A stretch of 64,000 nucleotides of DNA, taken from the NCBI GenBank assembly GCA_937988885.1, contig CALKHR010000194.1, positions 9,874 to 73,873 on the forward strand, in the 5' to 3' direction. The stretch comes from an uncultured Roseiflexaceae bacterium. Its GTDB lineage: Bacteria > Chloroflexota > Chloroflexia > Chloroflexales > Roseiflexaceae. A model generated the notes under the pieces. The model did not search any database and had not been told where the DNA came from. It saw only the letters and a program-made list of their open reading frames with translations. Positions 8,504 to 16,658 of this stretch are shown here, one piece after another. The translations under genes and the position numbers were made by a program. How positions within the stretch are numbered: position 1 is the first letter of the stretch; each line of letters starts with the position of its first letter.

Positions 8504-9613
8504 ATGAACCTCAAAAAAGATGTTCTCCCCCTTCTACTCGAAACGTGGCAATGCTTCCAAAAAAACAACGCTGGGCAGCTCGGTGCAGCGCTCTCCTACT
8601 ACGCCACATTCTCGATCTTCCCGCTCTTGCTGTTGTTGTTGGCAGGCTTGGGCTTCGTGCTCGGCTATTGGCCGGTCGCTATTGATGCCCAAGAGCAGAT
8701 TCTCCAAGTCATCAGCCAAAACTTCTCCCCGCAACTGAGCGAGACTGTCGGCGATATTCTCGAAGTGTTGAAAGATCAAGCCAGCACAGCCACGGGCATC
8801 GGTCTGATTGTGCTGTTGGTGGGTGCATCTGGTGTGTTTCAACAGCTCGATTCGAGTTTCAACAAAATTTGGAATGTTCCCGACAAGCCGGAGGGCGCGA
8901 GTTTCATCAGCACCATCGTCGACCTGGTGCAGAATAAGCTGTTCTCGTTTGGCATGGTGCTCTCGGTGGGCTTCCTTATGCTGGTGTCGCTCACACTCAC
9001 TGGCGTGTCGCAGGCGTTGCTCGGGGTGCTGAACGATCTGCCGATCATTGGTGGGTACGTAGGCTACCTGTTGGGCTTGTTCCTGACGCTGTTGCTGAGT
9101 ACGCTCATCTTCGCGCTGCTGTTCCGCTTCTTGCCCGATGCCAAAGTGGAGTGGCGCGATGTTTGGCTTGGGGCAGTGCTCACCGCAGTGATCTGGGAGG
9201 TGGCCAAGCGTCTGTTGGGCATCTACATCGGTCGCAGCAGCTATGCCAGCGCCTACGGGGCGATCGGCACGGTGCTAGTGCTGATGGCGTGGGTCTATTT
9301 TAGTAGCCAAGTGCTGTTTTTGGGCGCTCAGTTCACCGAGGTCTATTCGCGGCGTTTCGGTAGCCGCGCACCCAAGCCGGAGCCAGAACCAGAATCTGAG
9401 CCAGAACCGGAACCTGAGCCTGTTCCGGTTGCACCATTGCCGCGTGGTCAACACTCCACAGGCCGGGTGGCGATAGCAGGGGGCGCAGGCGTGTTGGTGG
9501 GTGTGCTTGGCAGCGTCGCCGCTGTGGTGGTCGCGCTCGTGGTCGGGGTGCGGCGCGCCGTCTCGGTCGTATCGTCCTTCAAGCCCAAGCAGACCAAACG
9601 CAAGGGGAAGTAA
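8504..9613 (+). CDS. YihY/BrkB-family inner-membrane protein
   Basis: A 369-residue integral membrane protein of the YihY/BrkB (UPF0761) family, once called ribonuclease BN by mistake; its transport substrate or role is unresolved. Seen: AALSYYATFSIFPLLLLLLA near the N terminus (the family signature region), several further long hydrophobic segments, FRFLPDAKVEWRDVWLGAVLTA and YGAIGTVLVLMAWVYFSSQVLFLGAQFTE. After the core there is a Pro-Glu dipeptide-repeat tail and one more glycine/valine-rich hydrophobic segment, which is unusual. The ATG at 8504 is preferred over an upstream in-frame start because GGAG lies eight bases before it. Confidence 0.88.
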   Translation: MNLKKDVLPLLLETWQCFQKNNAGQLGAALSYYATFSIFPLLLLLLAGLGFVLGYWPVAIDAQEQILQVISQNFSPQLSETVGDILEVLKDQASTATGIGLIVLLVGASGVFQQLDSSFNKIWNVPDKPEGASFISTIVDLVQNKLFSFGMVLSVGFLMLVSLTLTGVSQALLGVLNDLPIIGGYVGYLLGLFLTLLLSTLIFALLFRFLPDAKVEWRDVWLGAVLTAVIWEVAKRLLGIYIGRSSYASAYGAIGTVLVLMAWVYFSSQVLFLGAQFTEVYSRRFGSRAPKPEPEPESEPEPEPEPVPVAPLPRGQHSTGRVAIAGGAGVLVGVLGSVAAVVVALVVGVRRAVSVVSSFKPKQTKRKGK

Positions 9614-9645
9614 GCGTTTCCCCACAAATGTGATACTATCACCAA

Positions 9646-9696
9646 TATCACGACCTTGAACTATTCGTTTTCGATAGTTGTATCAAGGTTATGATA
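9646..9696 (+). terminator. Long imperfect hairpin after the BrkB-family gene
   Basis: Two arms (about 9646-9664 and 9674-9696) pair with few mismatches and one small bulge around a T-rich loop. It probably ends or protects the brkB transcript. Confidence 0.45.
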
Positions 9697-9746
9697 TGCT
9701 AGATAACATATAAGCTATCTACAAAGGAGAGCGTTAGAAGAAATCT

Positions 9747-9908
9747 ATGTTTGGAGCGGGAGTGGTACTGATACCCATCACGATCTTTATGCAGGCCGAG
9801 AAAGCTCAGTATGGAGCGACCTCCTCAATTATCATGTCTCCTATGTTAGCCTCTTTGAAGAAGAGCAAGTATTTGGAGACTATCGTTGCGATATTCAATG
9901 ATAGCTAG
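9747..9908 (+). CDS. Possible 53-residue small protein in the brkB-cysK gap
   Basis: A short frame with an ATG start and TAG stop and a hydrophobic N-terminal stretch (FGAGVVLIPITIFMQ). An AAAGGAG box lies upstream but 17 bases away, which is too far to be ideal. I recognise no family. It may be a gene fragment or chance. The rest of the 457-base gap between brkB and cysK holds a hairpin and the cysK promoter only. Confidence 0.2.
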   Translation: MFGAGVVLIPITIFMQAEKAQYGATSSIIMSPMLASLKKSKYLETIVAIFNDS

Positions 9909-9993
9909 ATCGCTAACCAACCCCGCTGAAGACTAGAACGGTTCTGTATACAACACTGCGCACCAACTATTGGACTAGCTTGTCTCGCACAGC

Positions 9994-10022
9994 TTGACGT
10001 TCCTTGCCGCTGAACGTACAAT
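9994..10022 (+). promoter_or_regulatory. Sigma-70-type promoter of cysK
   Basis: TTGACG, 17 bases, TACAAT, with the -10 box 48 bases before the cysK start. Both hexamers are one mismatch from consensus. Confidence 0.75.
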
Positions 10023-10070
10023 AGAAACCTGAAAAACAAACCTAAGAATAAGACAATCAACGAGGATGTT

Positions 10071-11000
10071 ATGTCACGAATTTACGGCAGTATCACCGAA
10101 CTGATTGGCAATACCCCCTTGGTGCGCATCAACAAGCTCAACGATACCGAAGCAACCGTCCTAGCCAAACTGGAGTTCTTCAACCCTGCTAGCAGTGTGA
10201 AGGATCGTATCGGCTTGGCGATGATCGAGGATGCCGAGCAGCGCGGTGTGATTACGCCAGGGAAGACCACGATCATCGAGCCAACCAGCGGCAACACGGG
10301 CATCGGCTTGGCGATGGTCGCAGCAGCCAAGGGCTACCGCCTGATCCTCACCATGCCCGAAACGATGAGCATCGAGCGGCGCAAGCTGCTGCGCGGCTTC
10401 GGCGCCGAGTTGGTGCTCACGCCCGGTGCCGAGGGTATGCGCGGCGCGATCGCACAGGCGCAAGCGCTGGCCGCCGATATCCCCGATTCCTGGATTCCCC
10501 AGCAGTTCGAGAACGCCGCTAACCCCGCCATTCACCGCCGCACCACCGCCGAGGAGCTGTGGAACGACACCGACGGCCAGATCGACATTTTGGTCGCTGG
10601 CGTGGGCACCGGCGGCACCATCACTGGCGTGGCGGAGGTCATCAAGCAGCGCAAGCCCAGCTTCAAGGCTATCGCTGTCGAGCCGGTCGCCTCGCCCGTG
10701 CTCTCGGGTGGCAAGCCTGGCCCGCACAAGATTCAGGGCATTGGAGCTGGCTTCGTGCCCGCAGTGCTGAACACGGGCATCATCGATGAAGTCGTGCAAG
10801 TCTCCCACGAGAACGCCTTCGAGGTCGCTCGACGCCTCGCCAAAGAGGAAGGTCTGATGGTCGGCATCAGCTCGGGCGCAGCCGCGTGGGCCGCCCTACA
10901 GGTGGCGCGCCGCCCCGAGAACGCTGGCAAGCAGATCGTGTTCATTGTGCCGAGCAACGGTGAGCGCTACTTGAGCACGCCGCTCTTCAGCGAAGACTAG
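10071..11000 (+). CDS. cysK: Cysteine synthase A (O-acetylserine sulfhydrylase)
   Basis: Makes L-cysteine from O-acetylserine and sulfide using pyridoxal phosphate. The 309-residue product is full length. Seen: NPASSVKDRIG with the cofactor lysine (Lys44), EPTSGNTGIGLAMVAAAKGY (substrate loop), the phosphate-binding GVGTGGTITG loop, and GGKPGPHKIQGIGAGFVP typical of CysK rather than CysM. A GAGGA site precedes the ATG, a strong promoter lies upstream and an intrinsic-type hairpin follows, so it is a monocistronic unit. Confidence 0.96.
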   Translation: MSRIYGSITELIGNTPLVRINKLNDTEATVLAKLEFFNPASSVKDRIGLAMIEDAEQRGVITPGKTTIIEPTSGNTGIGLAMVAAAKGYRLILTMPETMSIERRKLLRGFGAELVLTPGAEGMRGAIAQAQALAADIPDSWIPQQFENAANPAIHRRTTAEELWNDTDGQIDILVAGVGTGGTITGVAEVIKQRKPSFKAIAVEPVASPVLSGGKPGPHKIQGIGAGFVPAVLNTGIIDEVVQVSHENAFEVARRLAKEEGLMVGISSGAAAWAALQVARRPENAGKQIVFIVPSNGERYLSTPLFSED

Positions 11001-11021
11001 TAGACGCATACTGCCAAAGCA

Positions 11022-11057
11022 AAGGCCCGTTGTGCGCAGAGGGGCACAGCGGGCCTT
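11022..11057 (+). terminator. Terminator hairpin after cysK
   Basis: A 14-base stem with one G-U pair (11022-11035 with 11044-11057) lies 21 bases after the cysK stop. It also sits just after the stop of the convergent BON gene and could serve both. Confidence 0.75.
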
Positions 11058-11071
11058 GTCGTATGGCGACG

Positions 11072-11722
11072 CTACACACTGCGCACATCGAGCTGGTCGA
11101 TCACTTCCTCCACACCAGTTGCGTACTCGGCCACCGCCACGATGTTGTCGCTGTCGATGATATCATCCACCACGCCGCGCAGCGTCACGCGACCAAAGTG
11201 CGTCTCAATGCTGATGCGGTCCGCATACTGCGTCGTGGCGCTATCGGCCCGCAGCGCATCGCGCACCCGCGCCGAAACCTCGTCGTCGCTCTCTAAAAAG
11301 CTGCTATGATGGTCCTGATCGAACGGCTCATCGAGCGCCGAAACGCCTAATCCACTCGCGATTTCCGCATCGTCGCGGCTGCCCGGCACTGTCGGCGGAT
11401 CGATCGGCGGCACATAGGTGAAGCCTTCCTCAGTCGCCTCTCTCGGATCGTCTGTCTCTTCGGCCCGCAGTTCAAGCTCCGTCAGCATTTCGAGCCGCTC
11501 GGGGTCATCCGAGAGATCATCGTTCACGCCAGCCTCTAGTTCGCCTCGTTCGATGTCGGTGGGCGTCAAGTCGCCGAGCGTATCGATCTCGCTGGCATCA
11601 AATGGGCTGCCCTGATCCTCTGGCTGACGCAGCCCGGCTTGTTGGCGAAGCTCATCCTCCAGCTTCTGTGGAGCAGGATTCAGCGGCTGCTCAGGGCGTG
11701 ACTTTCGTGTTTGTTTCGCCAT
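11072..11722 (-). CDS. BON-domain protein with long acidic N-terminal region
   Basis: A 216-residue protein. Residues 1 to about 140 are very acidic and low in complexity, with a basic start (MAKQTRKSRPEQ). The C-terminal 70 residues form a BON domain: VRDALRADSATTQYADRISIETHFGRVTLRGVVDD then the EYATGVEEVIDQL helix. BON domains bind phospholipids or other hydrophobic ligands and occur in osmotic-stress proteins; no signal peptide is visible, so this one is probably cytoplasmic (inference). The ATG at 11722 is set by a perfect GAAGGAG box seven bases before it. An imperfect repeat with GGACAAT/ATTGTCC arms (11759-11792) lies in the 301-base gap shared with the divergent ada gene. Confidence 0.82.
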   Translation of the reverse strand: MAKQTRKSRPEQPLNPAPQKLEDELRQQAGLRQPEDQGSPFDASEIDTLGDLTPTDIERGELEAGVNDDLSDDPERLEMLTELELRAEETDDPREATEEGFTYVPPIDPPTVPGSRDDAEIASGLGVSALDEPFDQDHHSSFLESDDEVSARVRDALRADSATTQYADRISIETHFGRVTLRGVVDDIIDSDNIVAVAEYATGVEEVIDQLDVRSV

Positions 11723-12023
11723 TGGTCGATCTCCTTCATCTGATCGCCCGACGTAAGTAGGACAATCATTCACGATTTATTACAAATTGTCCTTGTTGAT
11801 TGAAATATTATTCGCAACAATGAGACAATCTTCTAAATATCAGACAATAGTCGGATATTAAATTGAAAACGCGTCTGATACACTGAGCCTAGAGTTTGCA
11901 GACAGTGTGCCAACAGTTTGAAGCGCAATAAACGGATAGTACGATTTCTCGGGGCGCGCTATCATACTGATACGTCGCATAACTCTAGCACGAGGAGTCG
12001 CGCTCGTGCGGTAGGAGGTCCCT

Positions 12024-13082
12024 ATGAACGAGGAAAGCTTTTGGCAAGCTGTCCAAACGCGTGATCCCAACGCCGATGGCGTTTTCTTTTACGCAGTTCG
12101 CTCGACTGGCATTTACTGTCGCCCGACGTGTCCATCGCGCCGACCGCGCCGCGATCAGGTGTTGTTCTTTCAGCAGTATGAGGATGCCGAATCGGCGGGC
12201 TTTCGGGCCTGCCAGCGTTGCCACCCGCGCGGTGAGCAGCCGGATGAGCATCGCAAGCTGATCGAGCAAGCCTGTGAATTGTTGGACGCGCAGGCCGAGC
12301 AGCCGCCCACGCTCGCGGAGCTTGGGGCGCAACTGGGTATGAGCGCGTTCCACCTGCAACGCACCTTCAAGCGGATCGTTGGCGTTTCGCCGCGCCAATA
12401 CGCCGAAACACGCCGCATCGAACGGTTGAAGGAGCGGCTCAAGCAGGGCGATAACGTCACGACGGCATTGTACGAGGCGGGCTACAGTTCCAGCAGCCGA
12501 CTCTACGAGCAAGCCCCCGAGCGACTGGGGATGACGCCTGCCACCTATCGGCGGGGCGGATTGGGCGCGCAGATCGGCTACACTATCACCGACAGCCCGT
12601 TTGGGCGCTTGTTAGTGGCCACCACCAAGCAGGGGATCTGCTTCGTGAGCCTGGCCGACGATGATGATTCGCTTCGGCAGGCGCTCCACGATGAGTATCC
12701 CGCCGCCGTTATCGAGCGGGCCGAGGGGGAGCTTGCAGAGAACCTCGATCGATGGGTCAGCGCCATCCATGAACATTTACGCGGCCAGCAGCCACACGCG
12801 CTTGATCTACCGATCGATGTGCGTGCTACTGCATTCCAAAGCCGCGTTTGGCAGGCACTTCGCGAGATCCCCTACGGCAGCACGCGCTCCTACCGCGCGG
12901 TGGCCGAGGCGATCGGGCAGCCGACGGCGGTGCGGGCCGTGGCGCGGGCTTGCGCCACAAATCCGGTGGCGTTGGTGGTGCCCTGCCATCGGGTGATCGG
13001 CGAGGACGGTGAGATGCGCGGATATCGTTGGGGCACTGAACGCAAACGGGAAATACTCGCCCAAGAAGCACAACAAAGCTAG
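12024..13082 (+). CDS. ada: Ada: methyl-phosphotriester sensor, AraC-type activator and O6-methylguanine methyltransferase
   Basis: A 352-residue three-part adaptive-response protein. Residues 1-75 form the zinc domain that takes a methyl group from DNA phosphotriesters, with its four cysteines (Cys32, Cys36, Cys63, Cys66) in TGIYCRPTCPSRRP and ACQRC. Residues 80-180 are an AraC-type double helix-turn-helix. Residues 190-352 are the O6-alkylguanine methyltransferase, with the suicide cysteine Cys321 in VVPCHRVIG. All key residues are present. A GGTAGGAGGT box sets the start. Methylated Ada normally activates its own gene and other repair genes; no alkA or alkB is nearby. The next gene starts 46 bases on. 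Confidence 0.95.
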   Translation: MNEESFWQAVQTRDPNADGVFFYAVRSTGIYCRPTCPSRRPRRDQVLFFQQYEDAESAGFRACQRCHPRGEQPDEHRKLIEQACELLDAQAEQPPTLAELGAQLGMSAFHLQRTFKRIVGVSPRQYAETRRIERLKERLKQGDNVTTALYEAGYSSSSRLYEQAPERLGMTPATYRRGGLGAQIGYTITDSPFGRLLVATTKQGICFVSLADDDDSLRQALHDEYPAAVIERAEGELAENLDRWVSAIHEHLRGQQPHALDLPIDVRATAFQSRVWQALREIPYGSTRSYRAVAEAIGQPTAVRAVARACATNPVALVVPCHRVIGEDGEMRGYRWGTERKREILAQEAQQS

Positions 13083-13128
13083 CGGTAGCGTATCCACTAG
13101 CTTCTTTCCACCAGAGAGGTTGTGTTCC

Positions 13129-14076
13129 ATGTTGAAGCTAGAGGATACCATGGCTCAGTTCGAGAGCGCGCCACACACAGCTGAGGCGTTGAGTCAATCA
13201 AACAACAGTACGTCGCAGTTTGGCGAACGGGTGAAGATTGTCCTAGCACTGCTGGCAGTCTACATTATTTGGGGTTCAACCTATCTTGGTTTACGCATCG
13301 GGCTTGAGGGGTTCCCGCCGTTCCTGCTGCTTGGGATTCGCTTCTTTATCGCTGGTGCTCTGCTCTACGGTATCCTACGGCTGCAAGGCCACGCTGCCCC
13401 CACCCGACCGCAATGGAAGGGCGCGACGATCCTCGGCCTCTTTCTGCTGATCGGCGGCAACGGCACGGTGACGATCGCCGAGCAATGGGTGTCGTCGGGG
13501 TTGGCCGCGCTGGTGGTCGCCACGATGCCGTTGTGGGTCGCGCTATTCAGCGGGCTGCTGGGGCGCTGGCCGGGCTGGGTCGAATGGCTCGGCTTGGCGC
13601 TGGGCTTCGTGGGCATTATCCTCCTGAATTTTGAAGGCGATATGCAGAGCAGCCCGCTCGGCGCACTGATCCTGGTCGGCTCGGCGGCAAGTTGGGCATT
13701 TGGGACGGTCTGGAGCAGGCGCCTCACACTGCCGGAGGGCATGATGGCGAGCGCCGCCGAGATGCTCACCGCTTCGCCGCTCCTGATCATCGGCGGGCTG
13801 CTGATGGGCGAACAGATCACCGAGATGCCGGGAATCCGTCCGATCGGCGCGCTGGTCTACTTGATCGTGGCCGCGTTGATCGCGTTTAGCGCCTACAACT
13901 ACTTGCTTCAGAAGGTGCGCCCGTCGGTCGCCACGAGTTACGCTTATGTAAACCCAGTAGTGGCGGTTGGTTTGGGCATTTGGCTGGCCAACGAGCATAT
14001 CGGCTTGATGGGCCTGATCGCGATGCCGATCATTTTGAGCGGTGTGGCATTGGTGCTGTTCAACCGCAAGGGCTAA
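13129..14076 (+). CDS. EamA/DMT-family exporter (YedA/RhaT-like)
   Basis: An integral membrane protein of about 315 residues with ten predicted hydrophobic segments arranged as two EamA halves. Seen: VYIIWGSTYLGLRIGLEGFPPFLL in the first half, AALVVATMPLWVALFSGLL, and SAYNYLLQKVRPSVATSYAYVNPVVAV in the second half, all typical of the drug/metabolite transporter superfamily. Export of amino acids or other small metabolites is usual; substrate unknown. The ATG at 13129 has GAGAGG nine bases upstream; an ATG at 13150 with AGAGG is also possible. Short distance after ada suggests possible co-transcription. An intrinsic terminator follows. Confidence 0.9.
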   Translation: MLKLEDTMAQFESAPHTAEALSQSNNSTSQFGERVKIVLALLAVYIIWGSTYLGLRIGLEGFPPFLLLGIRFFIAGALLYGILRLQGHAAPTRPQWKGATILGLFLLIGGNGTVTIAEQWVSSGLAALVVATMPLWVALFSGLLGRWPGWVEWLGLALGFVGIILLNFEGDMQSSPLGALILVGSAASWAFGTVWSRRLTLPEGMMASAAEMLTASPLLIIGGLLMGEQITEMPGIRPIGALVYLIVAALIAFSAYNYLLQKVRPSVATSYAYVNPVVAVGLGIWLANEHIGLMGLIAMPIILSGVALVLFNRKG

Positions 14077-14102
14077 CCGCTTCGCGATTGTACAACGATA
14101 CG

Positions 14103-14135
14103 AAACGCCTACAGCAGCGATTGTTGTAGGCGTTT
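14103..14135 (+). terminator. Intrinsic terminator after the EamA gene
   Basis: A 13-base stem (14103-14115 with 14123-14135) includes one G-U pair; the descending arm ends in TTTT. It lies 26 bases after the stop codon. Confidence 0.8.
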
Positions 14136-14157
14136 TGCTTGCCTTGAAGCGCGGATC

Positions 14158-14186
14158 TTGCGCAGGAATGCGCTCTGTGGTATCCT
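14158..14186 (+). promoter_or_regulatory. Promoter placed for a leaderless transcript
   Basis: TTGCGC, 17 bases, TATCCT. The -10 box ends six bases before the ATG at 14193, so transcription should begin at or beside the start codon. No Shine-Dalgarno sequence precedes the gene. Confidence 0.6.
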
Positions 14187-14192
14187 CGCCGT

Positions 14193-15158
14193 ATGTGGAG
14201 CCATCTCAATTACTACGATATCGACGAAAACGACGAAACGTTTTCGGATGCCCGTCGCCGTATCCTCGCCCGACTCGGCGATTTCGCCGCACTGATCATC
14301 GGTCCCCTCAACCTGCGCCCCAAAGCTGCGGTGCTTCAACTCAACACACCCGAACGCATCGAGGTGCGGGTGAGCACGCCGCTGAATCACATCATTCTCG
14401 CAATTGAGCCAGATGGCGACCTCGCAAGCGAGGTCTTTTTTCTGCGGGCGATTGCACCGAAACATCTGCCTGTGCCGCACCTGATCGGCCACGACCTGAG
14501 CATGACGTTCGTGCCGTTCAGTTATCTGCTGCACAACTACATCAGCGGCACGCCGCTCTCCAAGCTTGAGGATGGCCCCGCGATGCGGATCGCGGCCCGC
14601 CAAGTTGGCCGCACGCTGCGTCGCGCGCACCAAGTCTCGGCACCGGGCTTTGGCCGCCCCACCGTCAACGGACGTTGGATCTTCAACCGCTGGGAGACGG
14701 CGCTCCACGATTGGCTCACACAACACGAGTTCTTCACACGAGGCAAAGAGGTATTGGGAGAGGAGTTGTTCGCCAAACTGCGGACAGCCACGCTCGATCA
14801 CCCGATGCTGGCCTGCGAGCGGGCGAGCCTGCTGCACGGCGCAGCCGAGCCTAGCCGTGTCTTGGTGGCGGTTGGCGATAGCATCCAGCTTGAGGCGTTG
14901 ACGCGGCCTGGCCGTTTGGTGGGTGGCGATCCGCTCTTTGATCTCGCGTATGCCACGCTGCCGAGCCGACCCCAAGCGTTCAGCCAGGGTGTGTTCGAGG
15001 GCTACAACGCCTCTGGGCCGCTGCTGCCCGAACAAGAGGCGCGTTTGCAACGGCTACGGCTTTTGCTTCACGTCACCGATACCCTGTGGCGCGCCGACAC
15101 AGCCGAGATCGAACACCTTGTCGATCAAGTGCAGACGGGCCTTGCAGCACTCGCATAG
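14193..15158 (+). CDS. APH-fold (aminoglycoside-phosphotransferase-like) protein with lost kinase residues
   Basis: A 321-residue protein with the sequence pattern of the APH/choline-kinase fold: FLRAIAPKHLPVPHLIGHD, FVPFSYLLHNYISGTPLS, the helix VGRTLRRAHQVSAPGFG, LLHGAAEPSRVLV and GRLVGGDPLFDLAYA. In active relatives these read as a strand lysine, HGDxxxxN and a DFG-type Asp. Here the strand lysine is Ala (ILAIEP), the catalytic Asp of HGD is Ala, the following Asn is Arg, and the metal-binding Asp is absent (EALTRPGR). I infer a pseudokinase or a binding protein. No ribosome site precedes the ATG, and a near-consensus promoter ends six bases before it, so the message is probably leaderless. 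Confidence 0.68.
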   Translation: MWSHLNYYDIDENDETFSDARRRILARLGDFAALIIGPLNLRPKAAVLQLNTPERIEVRVSTPLNHIILAIEPDGDLASEVFFLRAIAPKHLPVPHLIGHDLSMTFVPFSYLLHNYISGTPLSKLEDGPAMRIAARQVGRTLRRAHQVSAPGFGRPTVNGRWIFNRWETALHDWLTQHEFFTRGKEVLGEELFAKLRTATLDHPMLACERASLLHGAAEPSRVLVAVGDSIQLEALTRPGRLVGGDPLFDLAYATLPSRPQAFSQGVFEGYNASGPLLPEQEARLQRLRLLLHVTDTLWRADTAEIEHLVDQVQTGLAALA

Positions 15159-15232
15159 CCCCGCGCTAGGTGGCGGCACCGCTCTGCCAACCCTTGTGAT
15201 ATGCACATTTTCTCACAACAGGAGCAGAAACG

Positions 15233-15601
15233 ATGGTACGTATGCGTTCTGTGCTGAAAGGCCCGATCCTCTGGTATACCGGAGCAGTTTGTTTTCTCGG
15301 CGCGGCTTTGTGGGCGATTCGCCCTGCGCGCCTCATCCACGCGAATGTGTCGACCATCACGCCTGGTGAACCGCCAATCGCCAATGTTGTACTCACCTAC
15401 GGGTCAGGCGCGTTACCGATCAGCGTCGTTGTCGATGTAGTTGACCAAACGGGCCACGGGGGCAGTGCAACAGTCGCTGGCACGCAGGCATTTCTTGAAA
15501 TTCCCTTGAACGGAACACCAAGCGATACCTACCGTGTGACAGCGACTGTAACGTATCAGCTTCTGGGGATGCCGTTAACGATCATAAACACGTTCGCGTA
15601 G
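15233..15601 (+). CDS. Small membrane-anchored or secreted protein of unknown function
   Basis: A 122-residue protein. Residues 1-10 are basic, 10-30 are hydrophobic (GPILWYTGAVCFLGAALWAI), and the rest is rich in Val, Thr and Gly with alternating hydrophobic residues, suggesting a small extracellular beta-sandwich. No cleavage site is obvious, so an N-terminal anchor is likely. AGGAG eight bases before the ATG supports the start. I recognise no family. It ends 13 bases from the stop of the convergent membrane-protein gene. Confidence 0.6.
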   Translation: MVRMRSVLKGPILWYTGAVCFLGAALWAIRPARLIHANVSTITPGEPPIANVVLTYGSGALPISVVVDVVDQTGHGGSATVAGTQAFLEIPLNGTPSDTYRVTATVTYQLLGMPLTIINTFA

Positions 15602-15614
15602 CCAACAAACGGGT

Positions 15615-16130
15615 TTACTTGTTACGGCGCTTGTGCTCCCGTCGCGCGTTGCGGCGGCGGCTTGGAGTAGCAGGGCCGTTGGCTCCAACCAGTTGACCTT
15701 GCTCACCGCTCGCCTGCACAGCAGCAGGGCGGGCAGCAGGCGCGGGCCGAGCAGCAGTCGAGTTGCGGCGCGACGAGCCACGTCGATTCTGCTGATCGTA
15801 GGCGCTGCGCAAGGCTGGGTAGCGCACTTGCCAGTAATAGACCGTGTAAATCAACACCAACAACCCAACGATCGTGAGCACATACGCCCAGATCGGCTGG
15901 GTGAAGGGGTCGACCCCCGACAACCACAACACACTCGCAATGATTCCTAAAGCACCAATCGCTACTAAAGCGATCCCCAAACGTTGCAATGTGCTCTTCA
16001 ACGGGTGTGTATCGGACCGCAGAAAGCCCACATACAAACCGGCAAGAGCAATCAAACCCTCAGAGATCAGGAGTCCCCACGCTACACCATCAAATGCGCT
16101 TGGGGTTGTTAAATAAGTGAGAAAATCCAT
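15615..16130 (-). CDS. Small membrane protein with basic C-terminal tail
   Basis: A 171-residue protein with three hydrophobic segments (about residues 15-36, 50-70 and 80-100), then a disordered tail of some 65 residues rich in Arg, Ala and Pro that ends in RRRNARREHKRRNK. A perfect AAGGAGG box seven bases before the ATG marks the start. The basic tail could touch nucleic acid or membrane phospholipid heads on the cytoplasmic side (inference). No family recognised. Confidence 0.7.
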   Translation of the reverse strand: MDFLTYLTTPSAFDGVAWGLLISEGLIALAGLYVGFLRSDTHPLKSTLQRLGIALVAIGALGIIASVLWLSGVDPFTQPIWAYVLTIVGLLVLIYTVYYWQVRYPALRSAYDQQNRRGSSRRNSTAARPAPAARPAAVQASGEQGQLVGANGPATPSRRRNARREHKRRNK

Positions 16131-16554
16131 GGCTACGCCTCCTTGTGAAAAATCGAACGGCTACGCGATTATACCAAAGGCGTTGCAATGGCGTCAAACA
16201 AGCTTCTGGCCCAGCGAGATGCTGGATGCGAAGGCTCATCCTACCCCGTCATGGAGTCCCACAACCAGCACCACACACACGTTTTCGACTAAGGTGATCC
16301 TACCCGCTACCTGATACCAATATCTCCATAATGATCACTTTCCTGCAAAATATCATATCATCTCACCAAATTAACCCTCCTCATTGTCCTTCTGAAAACT
16401 AAACACGAAACACGCTATCATCGTGATACTTCTCCTCTTTGAAGGAATAGAATCATTCAAACACACATCATCATAGTGGCGTCCACTTAATAGCAATTGA
16501 TGATAACAACGCATAAAGATACCCGCTATCAAACAAATCATATCGTAATAAAAA

Positions 16555-16574
16555 TTAGATTGGTTATAATCTAA
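16555..16574 (+). promoter_or_regulatory. Dyad overlapping a TATAAT box upstream of the GAF histidine kinase
   Basis: Seven-base arms (16555-16561 and 16568-16574) flank six bases and overlap a TATAAT at 16565-16570, about 80 bases before the kinase start. No good -35 is seen. The rest of the 528-base AT-rich gap from 16131 holds nothing else I can name. Confidence 0.4.
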
Positions 16575-16658
16575 TAGTATAAGTAATTGTCAAAGAGTAG
16601 TAAATCTGGTAAGATACGTAACGAACAAAGGCTATCCACAATCCCTAGGAGCGATGGC

